Positions 7,059 through 14,923 of a stretch of 64,000 bases of DNA are shown here, in pieces. The stretch covers positions 1-64,000 of the forward strand of contig DVNM01000015.1 of NCBI GenBank assembly GCA_018714405.1, read 5' to 3'. This DNA is from Scybalenecus merdavium. GTDB taxonomy: Bacteria > Bacillota > Clostridia > Oscillospirales > Acutalibacteraceae. Position 1 is the first letter of the stretch; every line of letters begins with the position of its first letter. The notes under the pieces are model-generated. The model had not been told where the DNA came from. It searched no databases and saw nothing but the letters and a program-made list of their open reading frames with translations. The position numbers and the translations under genes are program-made.

Positions 7059-8750
7059 ATGGAACTGCATACGGTATTTTTGCATTTTGTCAACACTGCA
7101 GTGTCGGCCGGCTGGGTCGTTCTGGGTGTGCTGGTGCTGCGCCTGGTGCTCATGAAGGCGCCGAAATGGACACGTCTGCTTTTGTGGGCCGTTGTCGGGG
7201 CGCGCCTGGTTTTCCCGGTAAAGCTGCAAAGCGTTTTCAGCCTGATCCCCAGCAGCCGGACGATCGACACCTCGGTTTACAGCGCCCGCCCTTATTTGGA
7301 CACGGGCATTTCTGTGGTGGATGATCCGGCAAACGCCTATCTTGGTTCACATTATTTTGAGGGCGTGACCGTGCCGAACGGCCTGTTTGAAAACATCCTG
7401 ACTGTACTTGGCGTTCTTTGGCTGGTTGGCCTGTTTGCGCTTTTGGTGTATGCGGCCGTCAGTTTTTTGCGGCTCAAGGCCAGCGTACGCGCCGCCACCC
7501 GCCTGCAGGACAATGTGTTTGAAAGCGAGCAGGTCTCTTCACCGTTTATCCTGGGCATTTTCCGGGTGCGCATCTATCTGCCGTATGGCCTGTCTGAAAA
7601 TGACCGGGCCTATGTGCTGGCACATGAGCAGGCGCACTTGAAACGGTGCGATCATCTGGTCAAGCCGCTTGCCTTTTTGGCTTTGTGCCTTTACTGGTTC
7701 CAGCCGCTTTTGTGGCTTGCTTATATTTTGCTTTGCCGCGATATGGAACTGGCGTGTGACGAAAAAGCCGTGCAGGCGATGGACCGGGACACGCGCCGTG
7801 CCTATTCGATGGCGCTTTTGCGCAACAGCGTGCGCCGCAGTTTTGCCGCCGCGTCGCCGCTGGCGTTTGGCGAAACCAGTATTAAAGAGCGCGTGAAATC
7901 GGTCATGCACTACAAAAAGCCGGCGGTCTGGGTCGTTGCCGGTGCGGTGGCGCTCTGTTGTGTGGCGGGGCTTGTGTTTGCGACCGATCCGCTCAGTGTT
8001 TCTACGACGGCAGAATACGCGCACACTGAGATCGGAGCGCATACCTGGCAGTTTGAAACGCTGCAGATGGGCGGCCATGTGGTTGCCTGCAGTGCCTACC
8101 AGTCGCCGAATTATCCGCAGACACCGGTTCTGGATCTGACCTTGACGGCACAGGAAGATCAAATTACGATCGAAAATGCGTCCACCGGCGAGCAGTGGCC
8201 GCTTTCCTGCGAGGAGATCGTCCGCACGCCGGACGGCATTGATTACGAGATCACAGCGCCGGACGGCACGCGCAACCTGGTGCACACGGGTATCACAGAG
8301 TATGCCGACGGCAGCCGGGAATACACACTGCCCCTGTCGATCGGCAGTTATGCGCTGCAGTTTTCGGCGCCGTTTACATCGGCCGATTTGCAGCTGCCGC
8401 AGACGGACAGTGAGCTGGTTTACACACTGAACGACAGCGCACGGTACCCGGTGCCGCCGCAGCTGACGCTGTCGCCGGACGGGCAGACGTTCACGCTTTC
8501 TGCAGATGTATCGTCGTCGTATCTGCCGGTTGGCACCTACAGCGTGCAGGACGGTGCGCTCATTTTACAGACACAGGAAACCGGCGGTGTGCAGAACGTG
8601 TACCGTTTTATCCTAACGCAGGTGCACGGGCAGACGTATCTGGTGTTTGACGGCGAAAATTCTTCACCGCTGCTGCCGCCCGGAACAAGCGCCGGCAACG
8701 AAGCGGCGGCTGCGCTGCCGGACGGCGCGGTGTTCAGCCCGGCCGGTTAA
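7059..8750 (+). CDS. BlaR1/MecR1-like M56 membrane metalloprotease with a non-standard outer domain
   Basis: A 563-residue antirepressor-type protease. Transmembrane segments lie near residues 5-28, 34-52 and 112-132, and a fourth near 287-307. The cytoplasmic zinc protease motif is HEQAH (H189, E190), followed by ELACDE, the downstream zinc-ligand motif. The outer domain (about 308-563) is rich in short beta-type stretches with repeated TAEYAHTE/EDQITI-like segments. I see no S-x-x-K, S-x-N or K-T-G motifs of a penicillin-binding sensor, so the signal is probably not a beta-lactam caught by acylation. The gene follows the BlaI-type repressor and is followed by a terminator. Confidence 0.85.
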   Translation: MELHTVFLHFVNTAVSAGWVVLGVLVLRLVLMKAPKWTRLLLWAVVGARLVFPVKLQSVFSLIPSSRTIDTSVYSARPYLDTGISVVDDPANAYLGSHYFEGVTVPNGLFENILTVLGVLWLVGLFALLVYAAVSFLRLKASVRAATRLQDNVFESEQVSSPFILGIFRVRIYLPYGLSENDRAYVLAHEQAHLKRCDHLVKPLAFLALCLYWFQPLLWLAYILLCRDMELACDEKAVQAMDRDTRRAYSMALLRNSVRRSFAAASPLAFGETSIKERVKSVMHYKKPAVWVVAGAVALCCVAGLVFATDPLSVSTTAEYAHTEIGAHTWQFETLQMGGHVVACSAYQSPNYPQTPVLDLTLTAQEDQITIENASTGEQWPLSCEEIVRTPDGIDYEITAPDGTRNLVHTGITEYADGSREYTLPLSIGSYALQFSAPFTSADLQLPQTDSELVYTLNDSARYPVPPQLTLSPDGQTFTLSADVSSSYLPVGTYSVQDGALILQTQETGGVQNVYRFILTQVHGQTYLVFDGENSSPLLPPGTSAGNEAAAALPDGAVFSPAG

Positions 8751-8775
8751 GACGCAAAGCGCAAAAATAAAACGA

Positions 8776-8806
8776 CCCTTTGCAAACCGTTTCGGTCTGC
8801 AAAGGG
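8776..8806. terminator. Terminator between the convergent M56 and ybaK genes
   Basis: CCCTTTGCA (8776-8784) pairs with TGCAAAGGG (8798-8806) around an internal AACCG/CGGTC stem. T-rich sequence flanks it on both strands. Confidence 0.7.
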
Positions 8807-8818
8807 ATGTTTTGTTGC

Positions 8819-9295
8819 TTATTTTACGGTCAAATCGGCAAACTGCAGTCGGATCATTTTTTGCAGGTCGCCGGGGGCCATTTCCACCTGGTGGCCGATC
8901 TTGCCGGCGCTGAAAATGATGGTATCAAATTGTTTGGCGGTTTCGTCCACAAAGGTCGGAAACGCCTTTTTCATGCCGATCGGCGAACAGCCGCCGTGGA
9001 TATACCCGGTCAGGCCCAGCAGTTCTTTCGACTTGATCATGGCAATACTTTTCTCGCCGGCGGCCGCAGCGGCTTTTTTTAGATCCAGCTCTTCTTCCAC
9101 GGGAATGACAAACACATAGTTTTTGCCGCTTTTGCCTGCGGTCACCAGTGTTTTGAACACCTGGTGCGGGTCCTGCCCCATGGCGGCGGCCACGTCCGTG
9201 CCGCTGATCGCACCGGTGTTTTCATAGTCGTGGCTTTTGTAGCGGATCTTTTTGGCGTCCAAAAGGCGCATGACGTTCGTTTTGTTCTTGTCCAT
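8819..9295 (-). CDS. ybaK: Cys-tRNA(Pro)/Cys-tRNA(Cys) deacylase, YbaK/EbsC family
   Basis: A 158-residue trans-editing protein that hydrolyses mischarged Cys-tRNA(Pro). The start at 9295 (MDKNKTNVMRLLD) has GGTGAT eight bases upstream; longer in-frame starts at 9307 or 9322 run into the neighbouring terminator. Conserved segments include TLVTAGKSGKNYVFVIP and the GYIHGGCSPIGMKK loop, with the G-G-x-S/C-P-I-G-x-K signature that holds the substrate. It lies downstream of the sodium-pump pair but behind a terminator, so it is at most partly co-transcribed with it. Confidence 0.9.
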   Translation of the reverse strand: MDKNKTNVMRLLDAKKIRYKSHDYENTGAISGTDVAAAMGQDPHQVFKTLVTAGKSGKNYVFVIPVEEELDLKKAAAAAGEKSIAMIKSKELLGLTGYIHGGCSPIGMKKAFPTFVDETAKQFDTIIFSAGKIGHQVEMAPGDLQKMIRLQFADLTVK

Positions 9296-9304
9296 TTCTA
9301 TCAC

Positions 9305-9333
9305 CATAAAAAGGGGACGCACACGGCGCCCCC
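9305..9333 (-). terminator. Terminator after the OadG-like gene
   Basis: A GC-rich stem formed by GGGG-CGC and GCG-CCCC with one bulged base, followed on the minus strand by TTTTTAT. Confidence 0.7.
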
Positions 9334-9340
9334 TCGTTTT

Positions 9341-9550
9341 TTATTTGTTGTCTTTTTTGTCGTTTTTCTTGTCCTTTTTATTGGAGGAAAAGATCTTGTT
9401 CAGGCCGTAGGTGATCAGCACGATGAACCCGAGCACCAGGAAGATACCGACCATGCCGATACCCATGACCGGCAGCGTGTCTTTCCAGGAGTCGGCGTTG
9501 ATCGCAAGCAGGGTAGAGGCCATGGTGAAAATCGTAAGCAAACTGTTCAT
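9341..9550 (-). CDS. Small membrane protein, OadG/gamma-subunit type
   Basis: A 69-residue protein with one clear transmembrane helix (about 27-49, containing GIGMVGIFLVLGFIVLI) and a highly charged tail of Lys, Asp and Asn. This is the size and shape of gamma subunits of sodium-pumping oxaloacetate/methylmalonyl-CoA decarboxylases, which anchor and stabilise the complex. An AGGAGG site precedes the start, and the gene lies 12 bases after the beta-subunit gene. Low-complexity sequence makes the homology call depend on context. Confidence 0.75.
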   Translation of the reverse strand: MNSLLTIFTMASTLLAINADSWKDTLPVMGIGMVGIFLVLGFIVLITYGLNKIFSSNKKDKKNDKKDNK

Positions 9551-9562
9551 ACTTGTACCTCC

Positions 9563-10711
9563 TTAAATCATGCCTTCTACAAGGGTCAGGATCAGGCCGC
9601 CTGCCACAACGGAGGCGATCTGGCCGGACACGTTAACGCTGATCGACTGCATCAGCAGGAAGTTCTGGTTGTCTTCTTTCAGGCCAAGCTGGTTCACAAC
9701 ACGGCCGCTCATCGGGAAAGCCGAGATACCGGCCGCACCGATCATTGGGTTGATCTTCTTGTCTTTCGGCAGGAAGATGTTGATGAGTTTGGCAAAGAAG
9801 ACGCCGCCGACGGTGTCGAAGATGAATGCCACAAGGCCGAGTGCAAGGATCAGCAGGGTTTCGGGCTTCAGGAACTGCTCCGCTTCCATGTTGACGGCAA
9901 CGGTGATACCAAGCAGGATCGTGATCAGGTTGGCCAGGGCGTTCTGTGCCGTGTCGGACAGGGAGTCGAGCACACCGCATTCACGGATCAGGTTACCGAA
10001 CATCAGGAAGCCGACCAGGGCGACCGATTTCGGCGCCACCATGCCGGCCACAGCCGTAACGATGATGGGGAACAGGATCTTTGTGGTTTTGGAAACTTCG
10101 CCCGGGTGGTATTTCATGCGGATACGGCGCTCTTTCTTCGTCGTCGCCAGTTTGATGAACGGCGGCTGAATGATCGGCACAAGCGCCATATAGGAGTAAG
10201 CGGCCACCATGATCGGGCCAAGGTAGTCACTGCCCAGCGTGTTTGCAACGAAAATGGAAGTCGGGCCGTCCGCAGCGCCGATGATGGCGATGGAAGCCGC
10301 GTCCTTGATCTCAAAGAAAAAGCCGGCAATGAAGAATGTAAAGAAAATACCGAACTGTGCTGCTGCACCGAATAACATCAGCCAGGGGTTTTTGAGCAGC
10401 GGCCCAAAGTCGATCATGGCGCCGATGCCGATAAACAGCAGCAATGGGAACAGTTCGTTTGCAATACCTGCGTCAAACAGGATGTTCAAAACGCCCTCTT
10501 CATCGCCCTGTGTAATGGCGCCGGACATCGGCAGGTTTGCCAAAATCGTACCGAAGCCCATGGGCAAAAGCAGCGTAGGTTCCATTTTGAAGCGGATCGC
10601 GAGAAAGATCAGAACACCGCCGATGACCCACATGACGGCCATTTTCCAGTCGATGTTGCCGAGGTTTGCGAATAAGTCAGCAAATGTGCTGAGAATGCTT
10701 GCGTCTAACAT
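9563..10711 (-). CDS. Sodium-translocating decarboxylase beta subunit (OadB/GcdB/MmdB family)
   Basis: A 382-residue, about ten-helix membrane protein that couples decarboxylation of a carboxybiotin carrier to sodium export. Family-typical segments include GIGAMIDFGPLLKNPW, the DAASIAIIGAADGPTSIF loop with the conserved Asp and G-A-A-D-G-P, and near the end ISAFPMSGRVVNQLG. GGAGG precedes the ATG. Only the gamma-like gene accompanies it: no carboxytransferase alpha subunit or biotin carrier is in the window, so the substrate (oxaloacetate, methylmalonyl-CoA, glutaconyl-CoA or malonate) cannot be assigned. Confidence 0.92.
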   Translation of the reverse strand: MLDASILSTFADLFANLGNIDWKMAVMWVIGGVLIFLAIRFKMEPTLLLPMGFGTILANLPMSGAITQGDEEGVLNILFDAGIANELFPLLLFIGIGAMIDFGPLLKNPWLMLFGAAAQFGIFFTFFIAGFFFEIKDAASIAIIGAADGPTSIFVANTLGSDYLGPIMVAAYSYMALVPIIQPPFIKLATTKKERRIRMKYHPGEVSKTTKILFPIIVTAVAGMVAPKSVALVGFLMFGNLIRECGVLDSLSDTAQNALANLITILLGITVAVNMEAEQFLKPETLLILALGLVAFIFDTVGGVFFAKLINIFLPKDKKINPMIGAAGISAFPMSGRVVNQLGLKEDNQNFLLMQSISVNVSGQIASVVAGGLILTLVEGMI

Positions 10712-10752
10712 TTTGACCTCCGTTTTAGTAGATTGTTATAAGTAACATTTAT

Positions 10753-10780
10753 ATTATATATGAACTTTTTTTGAAGTCAA
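10753..10780 (-). promoter_or_regulatory. Promoter of the sodium-pump beta/gamma operon
   Basis: On the minus strand TTGACT (10775-10780), a 16-base spacer and perfect TATAAT (10753-10758), about 40 bases before the start codon. Confidence 0.8.
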
Positions 10781-10835
10781 CATTTTTTTGCCTGTTTGCG
10801 AAAGTTCAAATATAAACAAATTCTAAATTCTTGGG

Positions 10836-12878
10836 TCAGTTGGCGACAAATTTCGTCTGAAACATTTTGTCGATCGCCTGTTTCAGCATTTGGTTCTGCG
10901 GCAGCTGCAGCGCAAAGTCATTTTTTAAAATTTCTTCCGCCGCTTGCTTGGAGGCCAGCAGTGTCTCGGTGTCGCCCGCCATGTCGGCGATCTTCATCTG
11001 CGGCAGGCCGTTTTGACGTTTTCCGAAAAAGTCGCCGGGGCCGCGCATTTTTAAGTCTACTTCGGCGATCTGAAAGCCGCTTGTGTATGTCTTCATGGCG
11101 TGCAGCCTGTTTTTTGCCGCCTCACCCTTCGCGTCAGACACCAAAATACAGTAGGACTGCAGCTTGCCGCGCCCGACACGGCCGCGCAGTTGGTGCAGGG
11201 CGGAAAGGCCGAAGCGCTCGGCGTTTTCAATCAGCATGATCGTGGCGGCGGGCACGTCCACCCCGACTTCGATCACGGTGGTGGCTACCAGCACCTGCGT
11301 GCGTCCCTCGGCAAAGTCCAGCATGGCCTTTTCCTTGTCTTTGGCTTTCATCTTGCCGTGCAGCAGCCCGACCTGCAGCCCAGCAAGCGGCCCGGCGGCC
11401 AACTCGTTCGCATAGGCCGTTGCACTTTTCAGCCCGGCTTCTTCCTGCGTGGCTTCGTCCACCAGCGGGCAGACGATGTAGGCCTGCTCACCGCGCCGGC
11501 ACGCTTGCTGTATAAACTTATAAATGCGCGCGTGGTAGGCGCTTGTCACCACGTCGGTGCGCACCGGAACGCGTCCGGGCGGCATTTCATCCAGCACGGA
11601 AATGTCCAGGTCGCCGAAGATGGTCAGGGCCAGTGTGCGCGGGATCGGTGTGGCGCTCATGACCAGTGTGTGCAGGCGGCTGCCTTTTTGGGAGAGCATG
11701 GCGCGCTGCTCCACGCCAAAGCGGTGCTGTTCGTCTGTGATGACGAGCCCGGGGTCATGAAAGGCCACGTCTGCCTGCAAAATGGCGTGCGTGCCGATCA
11801 CCAGGTCGGTCTCACCGCTCGCCAGCCGTGCTTTGATGGCGCGCTTTTCGGCCGCCGGGGTGGAACCGGTCAAAAGCTCGGTGTGTACGCCGGCTTTGCC
11901 GAGCACGGGCCCCACAGAGGCGTAGTGCTGTGCGGCCAAAATCTCGGTCGGAGCCATCAGGGCGCACTGGTAGCCGTTTCGCACGGCGGTGTAGATCACG
12001 GCTTCGGCCACAGCGGTCTTGCCGCTGCCCACGTCGCCTTGGATCAGGCGGTTCATACAAAAGCCGCTTTGCATGTCCTTTACACAGTCCTGAATGGCCG
12101 CCGACTGCGCATTCGTCAGCTGAAACGGCAAAAGCTTCAAAAAATCGCCGGTATAATCAGTTTGGATCTGTACCGGCGTTTTTGATTTCTTTTGTCCTTT
12201 CATCCGGCCAAGGCCCAGGTTCAGCACCAGCAGCTCTTCAAAGATCAACCGGCGCCGCGCCTCTTCCAGATTTTTGCGCCCGGCCGGGAAGTGGATCTCG
12301 TGCATGGCGAAATTCTTGCCTGCCAGCGCAAAGCGCACAAGCAGCTGCTCGCTGAGCGTCTCTGTAAACTGTACCTCTTTCAGCGCGGTCTTTACAATGC
12401 GTTCGATCGTTTTAGACGACAGGCGCTCGGTCGCGGCATAAACCGGTGTAATGGCGTCGGCTGCGGCAAACGGCTCGATCATGGGCGAGGACATGGCGGC
12501 CCACGTCAGATTTTTTTCGATCTTGCCGTACAGCAGGTATTCCTCGTAAATGCGCAGCGCCTTTGCCAGGTAGACGTTGTTGAAAATCGTCACCCGTATC
12601 ACGGTCTCGCCGTCTGAAAAGCTGCATTTGTACAGGGTCAGGCCGCGGCGGATACGGTGCTCGGTCACGGCCGAGATCATGGTGCAGCGCAGGGCGCACT
12701 TTTCGCCGTCTTCGGCCTGGGCAGCCGTTTTCAGGTCTGATTTGTCAAGGTAGGCGCGCGGGTAATACTGCAAAAGGTCGCCCACATTAAAAATGCCGAG
12801 CTTGTGAAAAAGCGCGGCACGTTTTTCGCCCACGCCTTTCACAAACTGTATGTCTTTTTCGAGTTCGTTCTGTTTCAT
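10836..12878 (-). CDS. recG: ATP-dependent DNA helicase RecG
   Basis: A 680-residue helicase that remodels stalled forks and branched DNA. The N-terminal wedge/OB domain (about 1-230) is followed by helicase domain I with Walker A GDVGSGKT, Walker B-type motif II DEQHRFG and motif III SATPIPRT, and then by domain II with QLRGRVGRG (motif VI). The TRG-like C-terminal part follows. Length is normal for the family. Its ATG overlaps the stop codon of the upstream DAK2-domain gene by four bases, so translation is probably coupled. It is the last gene of the ymdB operon. Confidence 0.96.
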   Translation of the reverse strand: MKQNELEKDIQFVKGVGEKRAALFHKLGIFNVGDLLQYYPRAYLDKSDLKTAAQAEDGEKCALRCTMISAVTEHRIRRGLTLYKCSFSDGETVIRVTIFNNVYLAKALRIYEEYLLYGKIEKNLTWAAMSSPMIEPFAAADAITPVYAATERLSSKTIERIVKTALKEVQFTETLSEQLLVRFALAGKNFAMHEIHFPAGRKNLEEARRRLIFEELLVLNLGLGRMKGQKKSKTPVQIQTDYTGDFLKLLPFQLTNAQSAAIQDCVKDMQSGFCMNRLIQGDVGSGKTAVAEAVIYTAVRNGYQCALMAPTEILAAQHYASVGPVLGKAGVHTELLTGSTPAAEKRAIKARLASGETDLVIGTHAILQADVAFHDPGLVITDEQHRFGVEQRAMLSQKGSRLHTLVMSATPIPRTLALTIFGDLDISVLDEMPPGRVPVRTDVVTSAYHARIYKFIQQACRRGEQAYIVCPLVDEATQEEAGLKSATAYANELAAGPLAGLQVGLLHGKMKAKDKEKAMLDFAEGRTQVLVATTVIEVGVDVPAATIMLIENAERFGLSALHQLRGRVGRGKLQSYCILVSDAKGEAAKNRLHAMKTYTSGFQIAEVDLKMRGPGDFFGKRQNGLPQMKIADMAGDTETLLASKQAAEEILKNDFALQLPQNQMLKQAIDKMFQTKFVAN

Positions 12879-14527
12879 TCTACAGAAAGGATGAAGTAGT
12901 AAATCGGCTGGCCGCCGTTCACGGTCGTGATCTCCACGTCTGCTCCCAGCTCTTCTTTCAGCTTGTCTTCCAGCTGCTGGGCCTGTTCTTCGGTCGTGTC
13001 GCTGCCGTAAATAATAGTGATCAGGGCATTGTCGCTTTCAAAAAGCGAAAGGGTGGTGCGCACAGCGACCGAAACGATGTCGCTGTCGTCCAGGAATTTG
13101 ATCTTGCCCTCGGCAAGACCCATGATCTGCCCCTCTTTAATGTGCTGCTTGTCCACGTCGCTGTCACGCGCAGCAAACGTTACACTGCCGGTTTTCACGC
13201 GCGCGGCAGCCGCCGTCATCTCCTGCACGTTTTCGTCGGTCGACAAATTGTCGTCAAACGCCAGCATGGCCGAAATGCCCTGCGGCACGGTTTTGGTGGG
13301 CAGCACAACGACTTCGCGGTCTTTGACCAAACGTGTGGTCTGCTGCGCCGCCATAATGATGTTTGAGTTGTTCGGCAGCACATAAACCGTTTTGGCCGGT
13401 GTCTGCATAATGGCGTGGTAAATGTCGTCAGTCGAGGGGTTCATGGTCTGCCCGCCGGAAACGATACGGTCGGCGCCCAGATCCTCAAACAGCGAGGCAA
13501 TGCCGTCGCCGGCGCAGACGCATACAAAGCCGCAGTCGTTTTCCGGCGCAGCCGGTGTGTCGGCCTGCGCCTCGTCTGCAGCCTCAGCCGCTTCTGACAC
13601 GTTCTTGTGCTGCTGGCGCATGTTGTCGATTTTGATGTTGATAAGCTGCCCGTACTTCAGCGCATGCTGCAGCACATTGCCCGGCTCATTCGAATGTACA
13701 TGTACTTTGATGATGCTGCCGTCTTCCACAACGACAACGCAGTCACCGATGGATTCCAGATAGGCGCGCAGCGAAATGGGGTCGCGCTTGCAGTTCTTGT
13801 CTTTTTCGATCAAAAATTCAGAGCAGTAGGTGAATTTGATCTCTTCCTCCGCTGCGGCAACGGGTGTCTTCGCTGTTTCTGCCGGCTGGGGCGCGTCGAT
13901 CGCCTGCACAATGGAGTTGTTTTTGAACACGCTTTTCATGCCTTCCAGGATCAGGATGAACCCCTGGCCGCCGGCGTCCACAACGCCGGACTTCTTTAAA
14001 ACGGGCAGCAGGTTGGGTGTGTCCTCCAGCGCTGCCTGTGCGGCAACGAGCGCGGCCTGGCACACTTCCAGCGGGTCGTTTTCGCCGTTTTCCACAGCGC
14101 TTTCCGCTGCGTCGGCCGCTTTGCGCACAACGGTCAGAATGGTGCCCTCTGTTGGCTTCATAACGGCCTTGTAGGCGGCGTTTGTGCCCGCGCGAAAGGC
14201 CGCTGCAACGTCTTGCGCGCCGGCTGTTTCCATGCCCTTGAAGCTTTTGGAAATGCCGCGGAAGATCAGCGAAAGAATTACGCCGGAATTGCCGCGTGCG
14301 CCGCGCAGCATAGAGGCTGCGGCGGTTTTGGCGGCTGTTTCGATCGTACAGTCGTCGGCCAGCGCAGCAATGTCTTTGGCAGCTGCGCCGATCGTCATGC
14401 TCATGTTGGTACCGGTATCGCCGTCCGGTACGGGAAAAATATTCAGTGCGTCAACGGCGGCACGGTTGTTGCTGATGTTGTTGGATGCAGAAAGAATGCC
14501 GTCGCGAAACATTGCGCCTGTAATCAT
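12875..14527 (-). CDS. fakA: DAK2-domain fatty-acid kinase-like protein (FakA/YloV)
   Basis: A 550-residue protein with an N-terminal DhaL/DAK2 ATP-binding domain showing the metal-binding motif VPDGDTGTNMSMT and later GARGNSGVILS. A middle domain follows an Ala/Glu-rich linker, and the C-terminal domain resembles the YloV end. Family members phosphorylate fatty acids held by a DegV-like FakB protein, feeding exogenous fatty acids into phospholipid synthesis. No fakB is seen here. The order asp23-fakA-recG matches the yloU-yloV-recG neighbourhood known in Firmicutes. A GGAGG site lies nine bases before the ATG. Confidence 0.92.
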   Translation of the reverse strand: MITGAMFRDGILSASNNISNNRAAVDALNIFPVPDGDTGTNMSMTIGAAAKDIAALADDCTIETAAKTAAASMLRGARGNSGVILSLIFRGISKSFKGMETAGAQDVAAAFRAGTNAAYKAVMKPTEGTILTVVRKAADAAESAVENGENDPLEVCQAALVAAQAALEDTPNLLPVLKKSGVVDAGGQGFILILEGMKSVFKNNSIVQAIDAPQPAETAKTPVAAAEEEIKFTYCSEFLIEKDKNCKRDPISLRAYLESIGDCVVVVEDGSIIKVHVHSNEPGNVLQHALKYGQLINIKIDNMRQQHKNVSEAAEAADEAQADTPAAPENDCGFVCVCAGDGIASLFEDLGADRIVSGGQTMNPSTDDIYHAIMQTPAKTVYVLPNNSNIIMAAQQTTRLVKDREVVVLPTKTVPQGISAMLAFDDNLSTDENVQEMTAAAARVKTGSVTFAARDSDVDKQHIKEGQIMGLAEGKIKFLDDSDIVSVAVRTTLSLFESDNALITIIYGSDTTEEQAQQLEDKLKEELGADVEITTVNGGQPIYYFILSVE

Positions 14528-14542
14528 TGGTTTGTCCTCCGG

Positions 14543-14902
14543 TCAGTTTTTCAGTTGGTCAACGTACACGTTTACGGCTTCTACCTTCAGGTCGGTCGCT
14601 TCTTCTATCGTGTAGCGGACTTTATTCACAATGCTGCTGACGATCGCGCTGATGTTGATGCCGTAGGTCACAGCAATGTGCAGATCGATCGTCAGCAGGC
14701 CGTTTTCGCTTCTTACGTTTACGCCCTGGTTCGTCGTGTCCAGATCATAGCGGCCTTTCAGGGCCGATTTGATGGCCTGCGCCGGGGTGGAGCTGACCAT
14801 ACCGGCCACGCCGAAGCAGGACGATGCGGTTTTGCCGACCAGTTTCGAGAAATAGTTGTTGGTGATCTCGATATATCCGTTGGCGTTTTCCGTGCGTATC
14901 AT
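14543..14902 (-). CDS. Asp23/Gls24-family envelope stress protein (YloU-like)
   Basis: A 119-residue cytoplasmic protein with the family pattern: an N-terminal I-x-I-T-N-N-Y-F beta strand, the conserved V-A-G-M-V segment, a V-N-V-R-S-E-N-G strand and a C-terminal V-E-A-V-N-V-Y-V-D. Asp23-type proteins sit at the membrane and are linked to envelope stress and to fatty-acid use through the adjacent kinase. AAGGAGG precedes the ATG. It lies just upstream of fakA in the same operon. Confidence 0.93.
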   Translation of the reverse strand: MIRTENANGYIEITNNYFSKLVGKTASSCFGVAGMVSSTPAQAIKSALKGRYDLDTTNQGVNVRSENGLLTIDLHIAVTYGINISAIVSSIVNKVRYTIEEATDLKVEAVNVYVDQLKN

Positions 14903-14923
14903 AAATAAATACCTCCTTGGGGT

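Noticed and set aside
9164..10375. 403-residue plus-strand open frame
   Set aside because: It is antisense to the sodium-pump beta and gamma genes, which have motifs, promoter and ribosome sites.
11100..12185. 361-residue plus-strand open frame
   Set aside because: It is antisense to recG, with no ribosome site or recognisable motifs.
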